Assembly (NCBI GenBank): GCA_050303615.1
Contig: JBNLCC010000074.1
Coordinates: 1 to 64,000, forward strand
Source of the DNA: CAZDXJ01 sp050303615
GTDB taxonomy: Bacteria > Pseudomonadota > Gammaproteobacteria > Methylococcales > Methylomonadaceae
DNA length: 64,000 nucleotides
Direction: 5' to 3'
This document shows, one piece after another, positions 6,851 to 15,980 of this stretch. Below the pieces are notes generated by a model. The model saw only the letters and a list, made by a program, of their open reading frames with translations. It was not told where the DNA came from and did not search any database. The number at the start of each line of letters is the position of its first letter. Position 1 is the stretch's first letter. A program made the translations under genes and the position numbers.

Positions 6851-9316
6851 TTAAAAGGAAAAGGAACCGCCGCCGGTACTGTGCCGCGCTATTTCAAGAA
6901 TATCCTCTACCGCCACATTAATATCGATGCCAAGTTCCTGCGCCGCCTTCAAAAATAACAGCGCATTGAACGCATCGGGATCTTTAAACAGCAAGGCTAC
7001 TTGCAATTTGTCCGGCAGCATGTCGAGCAGTACCGTCAACAGCTGCTCTTCAGTGAGCCCGATATGTAGTTTTTCCAGTTTTCTGGTGATTTTGGCGTAC
7101 GTTCTTGAATCGATATGCTCGAATAGCTGCTCATAGGGATCATAATAATCGTCCTCGGCAGGTGCCGCTAAAGCGTCGTGATGGTATCGATATATCTTAT
7201 CCAGAAAACCGGCGATAAGCGTCTCGGTGCGCTGATCCCCTTCGTCCTTGGCATTGTTAAGCTGAAACTGTAATTTAGTGATGTCAAACGGAATCACCTT
7301 GGCCGGATTGCCGTTCGCTTGGATATAGATTTTGTAAAAAACCCATACCGGTTTGAACGTTATATCGGGGACACACTTAAGACAGTGCCGCATCAATTCA
7401 AAATGTTTAATACGTTCCATGCGCTGCATCACGGCCAGCAGTTGCTCCTGCGTTAACGGCAGATCCTTCGTTAAACGTTTAAAATCTTTTTTAACTTTTT
7501 CCAGGGCTTTGACTACATACGGGTTACCTTCTTTTTGCTGCTCATCAAGCAGCTTAAGAAATGCATTCAATTCCGCGATAGATAACGCGTAATCTTCCGC
7601 TAACGGCCCGATCGCTCTCAGTAGCGGTGTTAAAGGAATGTCCAGCAGCATGGCTTCATTAATGATCCGGTAGCGGCTGGCAAAATCCCCTTCTTTGGAA
7701 AGTTCGCAGCTATTTGCAATCAATTGCGCTCCCTTGGCTTTATCGTCACTCAGATAAATGAAAAAACCGTACAACATTTGCGCAAGTGCAAGATAGTGCT
7801 TTCCCGGCGTTAATTTTTCGGCCTGTGTGATTTCCTTTTCCACCAAATGATACTTGCCGCTTTTTAGTAATTTTCGCGCATGATTCAAATGACTGGTAAA
7901 CAATAACTTTATTGCCCCGGAATTGACCGGGTCAACAGCCAGTATTTTTTCGGCATACTGCGTGGCTTTTTTATAGGCTTTATTCCCGACGGCCGCCTGC
8001 ATAGCCAGGCCAAGGACTTCAATATCCCCGGGAAATACCGCCAATGTCTCCTGTAATCTTTTTTTATAGCGCTCTTTGTCACCCTGCTGTTCATAGTAAC
8101 TGAGAATTTTTAACTGGGTCTCCTTGTCTTCAGCATCAAACTGCAAACTTTCGAGCTGATAATCGACGGCTTTGGCAGGCGCGCACAGCGTCGCCATGCG
8201 ACGTAAAATTAACGCAATTTGCAAGCTGTTTTGCTGTGGGTTGGCCTGCAGTATCTCCACACATTGCTCCCAAAAGTCGAGCGCATCGAAAAATTTTTCC
8301 CGTTCTTCGGCATGCAGCGCAAAAATACGTAGCCTCTCAAAATCATCCAACTGTCGGAAATTTTTCTCGTAAACCCGCCTGCCTGCCGGATAAGCCGGTA
8401 ATAAGGCTGCACAAAAACGCTGTGCGTAGTCTTTACCCAACAAATTTTGGTATTGGATAGCCACTTCCAATTTCGCTTTGTCAGTCAACTGTTGCTTTTG
8501 CCGGCTAAGATACTGCAGCAACTTGATTTGTTGATCGGTCCAGCCTTTGGCTTTGCAGATAACTTGCTGCTGCTTATGTCCGAACGTCAACAACGCATCG
8601 GTTAATGGCTTACCGGTTAACGACAATATCCTTATTAACCGGGCAACTGCCTGATATGGGGAGTCCGCCGCAATTTTATTTAGCAAAGCGTTAGCTTGAT
8701 CCGGTGACTCGAAAAGCAGGTAAATTGCGTTCAACAGGGTTCGAAAGTCGCGGTATACCGAACGGAATGGAATATTTGCCAAATGTTCCCGCATCAATTG
8801 CCGGTCGTTCTGTTGCAAGGCGTTCAACGCCAGCTGTGCGGAGCGGGTTTGCACCACTAGCGCAATATGTTCCGGCAAATAATCCAGTAAATCAATTTGC
8901 CCGCCGATATGAAAAAATCCGAGCGCAACCGCTAATTGCGGATAATCCTGCTCCAGCTGTTCAACATCCAGGCTTTGCAAATAGGTCTTTATTTTTGCCT
9001 TTTGGCCGGTAACTAACAGCCACCGGATATATTGTTCATTTGCCGCATGGGTTTCGGCATGTTCAATATAATTTCCCCACAGCGTTATTGCATCCTTAAA
9101 TTTATGCTGCTCGGCTGCAAGTAATGACCGCTTTAAATAACATTCGGCCAACCCTTTTTGGTAGCGTGGATTGTCTTCCCGTTTCAACAATATTTTATAA
9201 ATTTCCTGGGTCAACTTATAAGAGCCTGAAGCCAAATAGGCCATAGCCTGTTCCTGCAGTACGCCGCTACTTAAACTTGTTAATTTGGCAATTGAAACAG
9301 GACTATCCTTTTTCAT
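6851..9316 (-). CDS. Large TPR-like helical repeat protein of the chaperone cluster
   Basis: An 821-residue, almost wholly helical protein with no signal peptide or membrane segment. Degenerate TPR-type repeats recur along its length, for example ASGSYKLTQEIYKILLKRED near the N-terminus and AYKKATQYAEKILAVDPVNSGA near the middle. A charged C-terminal region ends in a Gly/Ser-rich tail (HSTGGGSFSF). TPR solenoids commonly bind peptides or chaperone tails, so a client-binding or scaffold role for the Hsp70 downstream is plausible. The start overlaps udgB by 14 bases, and the J-like gene begins 17 bases further on. No named family was recognised. Confidence 0.8.
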   Translation of the reverse strand: MKKDSPVSIAKLTSLSSGVLQEQAMAYLASGSYKLTQEIYKILLKREDNPRYQKGLAECYLKRSLLAAEQHKFKDAITLWGNYIEHAETHAANEQYIRWLLVTGQKAKIKTYLQSLDVEQLEQDYPQLAVALGFFHIGGQIDLLDYLPEHIALVVQTRSAQLALNALQQNDRQLMREHLANIPFRSVYRDFRTLLNAIYLLFESPDQANALLNKIAADSPYQAVARLIRILSLTGKPLTDALLTFGHKQQQVICKAKGWTDQQIKLLQYLSRQKQQLTDKAKLEVAIQYQNLLGKDYAQRFCAALLPAYPAGRRVYEKNFRQLDDFERLRIFALHAEEREKFFDALDFWEQCVEILQANPQQNSLQIALILRRMATLCAPAKAVDYQLESLQFDAEDKETQLKILSYYEQQGDKERYKKRLQETLAVFPGDIEVLGLAMQAAVGNKAYKKATQYAEKILAVDPVNSGAIKLLFTSHLNHARKLLKSGKYHLVEKEITQAEKLTPGKHYLALAQMLYGFFIYLSDDKAKGAQLIANSCELSKEGDFASRYRIINEAMLLDIPLTPLLRAIGPLAEDYALSIAELNAFLKLLDEQQKEGNPYVVKALEKVKKDFKRLTKDLPLTQEQLLAVMQRMERIKHFELMRHCLKCVPDITFKPVWVFYKIYIQANGNPAKVIPFDITKLQFQLNNAKDEGDQRTETLIAGFLDKIYRYHHDALAAPAEDDYYDPYEQLFEHIDSRTYAKITRKLEKLHIGLTEEQLLTVLLDMLPDKLQVALLFKDPDAFNALLFLKAAQELGIDINVAVEDILEIARHSTGGGSFSF

Positions 9317-9983
9317 TCACGTTCTCTTTGAGATTATTTGTTTCACGACCCGGCAATTGATTAATCAGCGAGAAAACGGCGGCAAACATGTCGGTTGTTA
9401 ATCGTTTGGTCTGCACATTGTAACGGCTGCAATGGTAAGAATCGACCAAAAACCGTCCGTCAGGCAAGGTGTGAACGGCTTGATGAGCGAATTTAAAACT
9501 GTTTAATTTCAACCCGTAAGCACGCAGCACCGCTTGATGGGCAATGTTACCCAATGCCAGGATAACCGCCCCCTCCGGCAGCGTCTGCAACTCCGCAGCC
9601 AAATATTGATTACATTGTTTGATCTCGGCACCGTTTGGCTTGTTTTCCGGCGGCAAGCATTTGACCGCGTTGGTAATGCGGCAATGATGGAGTTGCAACC
9701 CATCATTTAGGGATACGGAATCCGGCTGATTGCTATACCCGAATTGATATAAAGTCGGATAAAGCAATAGTCCGGCATAGTCGCCGGTAAAAGGCCGGCC
9801 GGTAGCATTGGCGCCGTGTTTTCCGGGAGCCAGGCCGACAATCAGCAAATCAGGGGAATCAACGCCGAATGGAGCAACCGGCTTGGCATGATAATCGGGA
9901 TGCTGCTGTTTAACATTTTGCAGAAAGCCGTCCAACCGCGGACATTGCCTGCAGTTCAGGTCAAAAAGTTTTTGTGAGGACAT
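9303..9983 (-). CDS. udgB: Uracil-DNA glycosylase, family 5 (UdgB-like)
   Basis: Removes uracil (and in this family also hypoxanthine or other deaminated bases) from DNA in base-excision repair. The 226-residue protein has the iron-sulphur type architecture: an N-terminal CxxC pair (Cys11 and Cys14), the active-site motif GLAPGKHGANATGRPFTGD, two further cysteines (NAVKCLPP and QCNQY), and the C-terminal motif DSYHCSRYN. The two cysteine pairs are spaced as expected for a 4Fe-4S site. The GLAPG...GAN motif favours family 5 over family 4. It is the first gene of the run that continues through the chaperone genes to uvrC-pgsA, overlapping the TPR-like gene by 14 bases. Confidence 0.9.
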   Translation of the reverse strand: MSSQKLFDLNCRQCPRLDGFLQNVKQQHPDYHAKPVAPFGVDSPDLLIVGLAPGKHGANATGRPFTGDYAGLLLYPTLYQFGYSNQPDSVSLNDGLQLHHCRITNAVKCLPPENKPNGAEIKQCNQYLAAELQTLPEGAVILALGNIAHQAVLRAYGLKLNSFKFAHQAVHTLPDGRFLVDSYHCSRYNVQTKRLTTDMFAAVFSLINQLPGRETNNLKENVNEKG

Positions 9984-10190
9984 TTCTTTATAAACGAAAA
10001 AAACGGTAATTCGCCGAAAATTAAGCTATTACTGTCTCGTGTAATTAAAATTGTTTTGCAAGCTATTATTTTTGTACTACGTTAAATCATTAAGTTCGAT
10101 CATTAGATTAAGCGGCTCATTTTAGCCAAAAAGAATTATCCGCCATTACTGCCCCCTTCATCAATCACAACCCACACAAATAATTACAAA

Positions 10191-11519
10191 ATGACGAAAA
10201 AAACAACGATCACCACCAAAATTTTGATTGCGATGTTTATCGGCTTGTTGCTAGGCAGCTTACTTAAAATCTTTGCCGGCGATATCGCATTCATACAAAT
10301 ATATATTGTCAATGGCCTGTTCCATATCATCGGCGCCATGTTCGTCAATGCCTTGAAGATGCTGGTTGTCCCGCTGGTTACTTTTTCGCTGATTTGCGGA
10401 GTTTGCGGCATCGGTGATATCGATATGTTGGGCCGGGTCGGTCTGAAAGCATTCTGCTACTATTTATTTACCACCGCACTCGCAATCTCCTTAGCGTTAT
10501 TGGTTGCCAAGCTGGTCGGACCCGGAACGGAATTTGAAAACACCGGCTCTTTTGATGGGACTTTCGTACCGCAACCCGCACCGCCGCTGACCGATGTTTT
10601 GATTAATTTAGTCCCGGATAATCCGATACACGCATTTGCTGAAGGCAATATGCTGCAAATCATTTTGTTTGTCATCATTTTCGCCATTGCCGCGTTAATG
10701 GCGGGAGAGGCCGGCCGACAAGTCGCTGATTTGTCGGAAAAACTCAATGAGGTGATGATGAAAGTGGTCACCCTGGTCATGGATTTCGCCCCGATCGGGG
10801 TATTTTGTTTAATGGCGAAAACCTTCGCCGAGCAAGGCATCAGCCTGATTTTACCGATGATCAGCTATTTTGCAGTGGTTATTTTTTGTTTGATTTTGCA
10901 CGGATTCGGCACCTTGGGTTTACTTGTCTCTTTGTTGGCCAAACTTAATCCGTGGATTTTCTTCAGTAAATTACGGCCGGCGCAAATTTTTGCCTTCAGT
11001 ACCGCCAGTTCCAATGCAACCATTCCGGTGACACTGCAAGTGGTTGAACAGCGGTTGGGGGTAAAAAACTCCATCGCCGCTTTTACCGTACCCTTAGGCG
11101 CTACCGTCAATATGGATGGAACAGCGATCATGCAAGGCGTTGCCACGGTGTTTATTGCCAATGTCTACGGAGTCGACCTGAGCATGACCCAATATTTAAC
11201 AGTCATCTTAATGTCGCTTCTGGCCTCAATCGGCACCGCCGGTGTACCCGGCGTGGGGCTCATTATGTTGGCTATGGTGTTTAATCAGGTCGGATTGCCG
11301 ATCGAAGGCATTGGTTTGATTCTCGGCGTGGACCGGCTATTGGACATGGTCAGAACCGCAGTCAATATAACCGGGGATTCGGTGGTAACCTGCATCGTCG
11401 CCAAAGGCGAAAATGAATTGGATATGTCGGTTTACAATGATCCCGATGCCGGTATTATCACCGAGGTGGAATTGCCGCACAAACACCTGAATGAATCCGC
11501 TATCGGTATCAAAAAATAA
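10191..11519 (+). CDS. Dicarboxylate/amino acid:cation symporter (DAACS family)
   Basis: An inner-membrane symporter that imports C4-dicarboxylates or acidic amino acids with Na+ or H+. The 442-residue protein has the GltPh/DctA plan: eight hydrophobic segments and two hairpin regions. The serine-rich hairpin-1 motif appears as FSTASSNATIPVT, the conserved TVNMDGTAIMQG follows in TM7, and GIGTAGVPG-type sequence (SIGTAGVPGVG) forms hairpin 2. A later NITGDSVVT contains the TM8 Asp-binding residues. Substrate (glutamate, aspartate or succinate) cannot be read from sequence. It is a single gene transcribed away from udgB, with a 207-base divergent intergenic region. Confidence 0.93.
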   Translation: MTKKTTITTKILIAMFIGLLLGSLLKIFAGDIAFIQIYIVNGLFHIIGAMFVNALKMLVVPLVTFSLICGVCGIGDIDMLGRVGLKAFCYYLFTTALAISLALLVAKLVGPGTEFENTGSFDGTFVPQPAPPLTDVLINLVPDNPIHAFAEGNMLQIILFVIIFAIAALMAGEAGRQVADLSEKLNEVMMKVVTLVMDFAPIGVFCLMAKTFAEQGISLILPMISYFAVVIFCLILHGFGTLGLLVSLLAKLNPWIFFSKLRPAQIFAFSTASSNATIPVTLQVVEQRLGVKNSIAAFTVPLGATVNMDGTAIMQGVATVFIANVYGVDLSMTQYLTVILMSLLASIGTAGVPGVGLIMLAMVFNQVGLPIEGIGLILGVDRLLDMVRTAVNITGDSVVTCIVAKGENELDMSVYNDPDAGIITEVELPHKHLNESAIGIKK

Positions 11520-11542
11520 TTTATTGCCTGATACGAGCCCGC

Positions 11543-12856
11543 TTATATTTCTTTAATCAAGCGATTGTCGGCATCCGCCTCTATTTTATTATGAAAAGCG
11601 CCTATAGCTTGCACGAACGGCTCTATGCCGACAACATCGGGCATTTTGTTGCTGCCGCAGTTTTCCAGCGCTTCAATGACCGATGCAATGGTCAACCGAT
11701 TAGGATCCAACGCCGGCTGGTAGCCGGCATCCTCGCTTTCCCCGGCTTTTAGTTCCACAATCAAGCCGCTTTCAATCATAAACGAGATAATCTGCAGAAC
11801 AACTGAAACCGGTAACGCGGTTTGCCCGGAAATATCAACGGCTGTTAACGGTTTTTCAGCCGCAGCAAACTGCTTGACGATCAAATGTAAAATTTGCAAC
11901 GCCAAGATTTTTTTCATGGCGAAACTGATATGGCTGTATTTGTCATGGTGCCGATAACTTTCAAAATTTTGATGAAAAAAGGAAATTTCCGAACCGAACA
12001 GCACTATCACCCATGCAATTTGCAGCCAGACAATGAATAACGGTAACGCGGCAAAACTACCGTAGATTGCGTTATAACTGGAAACACCAATTTGCAGCTT
12101 CAAGTAACCCCATTGCACCAACGTATAAATGGTTCCGGTAATTACGCCCGCCAAAATTCCCGATTGCCACTGCACTTTGGTATTGGGCATAAAAATAAAA
12201 ACAAATGAAAACAGCAGCCACATAATCACCATCGGAGAAAAATTCAGCAAATACAAAACCAGTGCGGTACCAAAATCCGGAACATCGATGGCCTGAATCA
12301 ATCCTGTGATTTGGGTGGTAACAAATACCGTGATACTACTTGAAGTTATCAACAGCAAAGGAGCCAATAGCATCAAGGACAGATAATCCCCAACCTTTTT
12401 GCCGACCGGCCTGCCCTTTTCCACTTTCCAGATCCAATTAAAGGCTTCTTCAATATTAGAAATCACTTTGATAACCGTCCAGAACAACACAATAATCCCT
12501 ATGCCGGCAACGATGCCACCTTTCGTGTTGTCCAATAGCTTTTCAGCAAAGCCGATTAACTGCAGCATCATGGTTTCCTGTTCAGGAATCTGTTCCAGTA
12601 AATATTGTTCTAAAATTTTTTGATAGCCAAACCCTTTGGAAACACCGAACAGCATGGCGATGATCGGCACAATGGAAAGCATCGTGTAGAGTGTCAATGC
12701 TGATGCCCGCAAAATACAGAAATCGCGCACGAACGCATCGGCCGCCAGTAATAAAATCTTAACGTATTTAAGCGCAACATATTGAAAATAAGTAAGATTT
12801 TTACTATTGGTATACCATATGTCTTCTTTAAAGTAAGTAATGATATTAGTGACCAT
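11543..12856 (-). CDS. yihY: YihY/BrkB-family inner-membrane protein
   Basis: A 437-residue membrane protein of the YihY/BrkB family (once called RNase BN by mistake). Six hydrophobic segments span about residues 40-290, including the typical ALTLYTMLSIVPIIAMLFG and the later YNAIYGSFAALPLFIVWLQ. The last 140 residues are cytoplasmic and resemble a winged-helix (TAVDISGQTALPVSVVLQII), an arrangement found in the longer family members. The molecular function of the family is not settled. It lies 36 bases downstream of rluB, in the same direction, as the last gene of the scpA-scpB-rluB block. Confidence 0.88.
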   Translation of the reverse strand: MVTNIITYFKEDIWYTNSKNLTYFQYVALKYVKILLLAADAFVRDFCILRASALTLYTMLSIVPIIAMLFGVSKGFGYQKILEQYLLEQIPEQETMMLQLIGFAEKLLDNTKGGIVAGIGIIVLFWTVIKVISNIEEAFNWIWKVEKGRPVGKKVGDYLSLMLLAPLLLITSSSITVFVTTQITGLIQAIDVPDFGTALVLYLLNFSPMVIMWLLFSFVFIFMPNTKVQWQSGILAGVITGTIYTLVQWGYLKLQIGVSSYNAIYGSFAALPLFIVWLQIAWVIVLFGSEISFFHQNFESYRHHDKYSHISFAMKKILALQILHLIVKQFAAAEKPLTAVDISGQTALPVSVVLQIISFMIESGLIVELKAGESEDAGYQPALDPNRLTIASVIEALENCGSNKMPDVVGIEPFVQAIGAFHNKIEADADNRLIKEI

Positions 12857-12892
12857 TATTCACACTCCCGCACGGTCGTTCACGGCAACGCG

Positions 12893-13777
12893 TCACCGAT
12901 GCCGTTTGGTATAGACGGATTTTGGACTTTGCCCGGAATGCCCCTTTGCCGGTTTCATTCCGGCAAATTCCATTAACCGGGTTATTTCCTCGGGATCCAT
13001 TTCATAAAACGTATGAGACTTGATTTTTTGAGGTAACGCGACCGGGCCATACCGGACCCGCATTAAACGGCTGACAGTAACACCCTGGGATTCCCATAAA
13101 CGTCGTACCAAGCGATTGCGTCCTTCTTTAACAACCACGTGGTACCACTTATTGGCCCCTTCGCCGCCGCTAAATTGAATATCATCAAAATGCGCTGTAC
13201 CGTCTTCCAGTACAACACCTGTCTTTAATCTTTCAAGCATTTCCTTGCTGGCTTCACCTAGAATCCGTACTGCATATTCGCGTTCCACCTCGGTGGAAGG
13301 ATGCATCAGCCGATTAGCAAGCTCGCCGTTATTGGTCAATAGCAGAAGGCCTTGGGTATTGATATCCAAACGCCCTACGGCTATCCAGCGGCCATTATTG
13401 ATTTTGGGCAACTGGGTAAAAACAACCGGACGGCCCTGTGGATCATTACGGGTTACGATTTCACCGACCGGCTTATGGTAAATCAATACCCGTGTCTGCT
13501 GTTCGGCATATTTTTCCCAGTGGACAACACGGCTGTTTAGCTGTAATCGATCTCCCGGCTTCAACCGGTCACCCAGTGTTGCCGGTTTGCCGTTCAATAT
13601 AAATTTACCCTCTTCGATCCAGCTTTCTATCTCGCGACGGGAAGCGACTCCGCCACGTGCAAGCACCTTTTGAATGCGCTCTCCGTTTACGCTTACTTGA
13701 TTCGCAGTCCGTTTAGTGGACTGCGCTGCTTTCTTCTGTTTGTTGTAATGTGGTTTTGGCGGTTTGCGTTTGTTCAC
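12893..13777 (-). CDS. rluB: 23S rRNA pseudouridine synthase, RluB type
   Basis: Isomerises a uridine in the peptidyl-transferase region of 23S rRNA (U2605 in E. coli). The 294-residue protein has an N-terminal S4 RNA-binding domain (RIQKVLARGGVASRREIESWI) and the RsuA-family catalytic core. The catalytic aspartate is in GRLDINTQGLLLLTNNG, and VREGRNRLVRRLW-type sequence (VVKEGRNRLVRRLWE) follows. The basic N-terminus is typical of RluB. The chosen GTG start at 13777 overlaps the 3' end of scpB by 65 bases, which implies translational coupling. scpB-rluB adjacency is common in proteobacteria. Confidence 0.95.
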   Translation of the reverse strand: MNKRKPPKPHYNKQKKAAQSTKRTANQVSVNGERIQKVLARGGVASRREIESWIEEGKFILNGKPATLGDRLKPGDRLQLNSRVVHWEKYAEQQTRVLIYHKPVGEIVTRNDPQGRPVVFTQLPKINNGRWIAVGRLDINTQGLLLLTNNGELANRLMHPSTEVEREYAVRILGEASKEMLERLKTGVVLEDGTAHFDDIQFSGGEGANKWYHVVVKEGRNRLVRRLWESQGVTVSRLMRVRYGPVALPQKIKSHTFYEMDPEEITRLMEFAGMKPAKGHSGQSPKSVYTKRHR

Positions 13778-14336
13778 TATCTTTCTGTAACGGTTCGGAA
13801 TTGGTTTCTGTCAGAAAATCCGGTTCCTGAATTTCCTGTAGTGTAGGTAACTCATCCAAGGACTCCAAGTTAAAATAGTCCAGAAAATGCCGGGTCGACC
13901 CGTATAAGGCGGGCCTACCCGGAACTTCTTTATGGGCAATAACACGAATCCATTCACGATCAAGCAAGGTCCGGATAATGGTGGAGCTGACAGTGACCCC
14001 TCGGATATCTTCGATATCGCCGCGAGTCACCGGCTGCTTATAAGCAATAATCGCCATGGTTTCCAACAGAGCACGGGAATATTTAGGCGGTTTTTCTTCG
14101 AACAATCGTGAAACCCAGGGACTCATTTCCTCTCGGACTTGAAACCGATAACCGCTGGCAACTTTTTGCAACTGTATCGGACGATCTTGATAATCGGCAA
14201 TAATAGCCTGTATTGCAGTCTCAATCTCGTCGCTTTTCGGCCTTTCAAGTTCAGGAAATACCTGCTGCAACTGATGTGCAGTCATCGGCCTTTCCGCCGC
14301 AAAAAGGAGTGCTTCAATAATACGCTTGGTTTCCAT
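13713..14336 (-). CDS. scpB: Segregation and condensation protein B
   Basis: ScpB is a winged-helix partner of ScpA and SMC in chromosome condensation and segregation. The 207-residue protein starts METKRIIEALLFAAERPM, the usual ScpB N-terminus, and contains KYSRALLETMAIIAYKQPVTRGDIEDIRGV, the hallmark of the second winged helix. The frame stays open upstream to 14552, but that part overlaps scpA by 200 bases. The ATG at 14336, which follows the scpA stop by 16 bases and has GAGG upstream, is therefore the supported start. The Gln/Thr-rich C-terminal tail overlaps rluB. Confidence 0.94.
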   Translation of the reverse strand: METKRIIEALLFAAERPMTAHQLQQVFPELERPKSDEIETAIQAIIADYQDRPIQLQKVASGYRFQVREEMSPWVSRLFEEKPPKYSRALLETMAIIAYKQPVTRGDIEDIRGVTVSSTIIRTLLDREWIRVIAHKEVPGRPALYGSTRHFLDYFNLESLDELPTLQEIQEPDFLTETNSEPLQKDSEQTQTAKTTLQQTEESSAVH

Positions 14337-14352
14337 ATCGAATGGTATAACC

Positions 14353-15159
14353 TCAACTAAGGGTGGCTCTAATTCGTATTTCTGCAAAGGGTTCGCACTG
14401 ACTGATTTCAATGAGTCCCTCTTTACTGAGTTCAAGGATGGCAAGAAACGAGACAACCACACCTGGTTTTCCTTCGTGTCTGCTGAATAGCGCCGAAAAA
14501 AGGAGATGATCCGTTGCTTTAAGGTTTTCCAAAATGGTTGACATTCGTTCACGGACAGATAATGGTTCTTTTGTTATATGATGATGGCTTAATTGTTCAG
14601 CTCGCCGGAGTACATCCTTCAACGCCAGCAGCATATCCTTTAATTGAACGTCGGGTAGTTTTTTTTGTACGCTAATTGTTGAAACATCGAGTTCAGCAGC
14701 AAATATATCCCTTTCCAGACGGGGCAACGCTTCGATGTCTTCAGCTGCTCGCTTGATGCTTTCATATTCCTGCAGCTTGCGAATCAACAGTGCTCGCGGA
14801 TCCGCTTCGTCTTCCTCCGCTTCCGATTGCCGCGGGAGCAGCATTCTGGATTTTATTTCCGCCAACAATGCCGCCATTACCAAGTACTCGGCCGCCAATT
14901 CCATGCGTAGTTCACTCATCATATCGATATACGCGATATATTGTTTACTGATTTGCGCTATCGGAATATTTAAAATGTCCAGGTTTTGCCTTTTGATCAA
15001 ATACAGTAATAAATCCAGCGGCCCCTCAAAGGTTTCCAAAAATACTTCCAGTGCATCAGGCGGTATATACAGGTCTTCCGGCAACTCCTGATACGGCGCG
15101 CCCAGCACAATGGCATAAGGCTGGACTTGTTGAGGTTCGGTTTCGGCAAACTGGGGCAT
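14353..15159 (-). CDS. scpA: Segregation and condensation protein A
   Basis: ScpA is the kleisin that bridges SMC heads and binds ScpB. The 268-residue protein has the kleisin N-terminal signature FEGPLDLLLYLIKRQNLDI followed by IAQISKQYIAYI, a central acidic linker (SEAEEDEADPR) and a C-terminal winged helix (VVSFLAILELSKEGLIEI). About 35 residues precede the kleisin motif, slightly longer than usual. It begins 3 bases after the M50 peptidase gene ends and is followed after 16 bases by scpB, so the block is a single operon. Confidence 0.94.
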   Translation of the reverse strand: MPQFAETEPQQVQPYAIVLGAPYQELPEDLYIPPDALEVFLETFEGPLDLLLYLIKRQNLDILNIPIAQISKQYIAYIDMMSELRMELAAEYLVMAALLAEIKSRMLLPRQSEAEEDEADPRALLIRKLQEYESIKRAAEDIEALPRLERDIFAAELDVSTISVQKKLPDVQLKDMLLALKDVLRRAEQLSHHHITKEPLSVRERMSTILENLKATDHLLFSALFSRHEGKPGVVVSFLAILELSKEGLIEISQCEPFAEIRIRATLS

Positions 15160-15162
15160 CTA

Positions 15163-15819
15163 TTATGTTAACCCCGCTATGCTGAGAAAGAAATTTTGGA
15201 TAATGTACAAAGGATACCCAAGAATAGCCCCTAACATATTGGTAGCTAACAGGATCAATAAAATAACAAAACCGAAGCGTTCCAGTTGATTATATCGCCA
15301 TGCCCACGGTCCGGGTAACAACGCTGACATAATCCGGCTGCCATCCAAAGGCGGAATCGGTAATAAATTAATCAATGCCAACACCAAATTAATGGAAATA
15401 CCCGCCACCCCCATGTATATCAACGGCAGGGATATCACTTCCTGATTAATCACGACACCGAGGCGGGCGCAAAGTGCCCATCCGGTAGCCATTAATAAAT
15501 TGGCAACCGGTCCGGCAACAGCAACGATAGCCATATCCCTGACCGGATTATGCAGGTTTCTCGGATTTACCGGTACCGGTTTGGCCCATCCGAATATAAA
15601 ACCTGTGCCGGACAACAGTAATAAACCGGGCAATAAAATTGTGCCTATCGGGTCGATGTGTTTTAGCGGATTCAAAGTCAACCGCCCCAGCATCCAGGCG
15701 GTTTTATCTCCATAGCGTTTTGCCGCCCAGCCGTGTGCGACTTCATGAACGGTAATGGCAAATATCACCGGTATTATCCACACAACGATGCGTTGCATTA
15801 AACTCAGTTCGTTCATCAT
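15163..15819 (-). CDS. Site-2-protease family (M50) membrane peptidase
   Basis: An intramembrane zinc metallopeptidase of the compact M50 (YwhC/rhomboid-independent) type, 218 residues with about five membrane helices. The zinc motif HEVAHG lies in the first helix (near residue 25), and the second ligand motif appears as NLLPIPPLDGSRIM, where the Asp of the LDG element binds zinc. Small M50 proteins of this kind are often encoded just upstream of scpA, as here (3-base gap). The physiological substrate is unknown. The proximity suggests co-expression but does not prove a role in chromosome segregation. Confidence 0.9.
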   Translation of the reverse strand: MMNELSLMQRIVVWIIPVIFAITVHEVAHGWAAKRYGDKTAWMLGRLTLNPLKHIDPIGTILLPGLLLLSGTGFIFGWAKPVPVNPRNLHNPVRDMAIVAVAGPVANLLMATGWALCARLGVVINQEVISLPLIYMGVAGISINLVLALINLLPIPPLDGSRIMSALLPGPWAWRYNQLERFGFVILLILLATNMLGAILGYPLYIIQNFFLSIAGLT

Positions 15820-15980
15820 GATTAATAATTTCTGGCGGTCATTAGGGGTAAAACAGTGAAAATGTTGTCATTTGACGGTGTTACTGTAAATCATCAACTT
15901 TTCCGGAATTTTAATATTTTTAAAAAACTGCCATAATGCTGTTTCATGGCCTAGCTTTAGGATAGAAGCATGTCCGCTTG

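Noticed and set aside
13777..14552. Longer scpB starting at 14552
   Set aside because: It would overlap scpA by 200 bases and add 72 residues not found in ScpB; the ATG at 14336 fits the family start.
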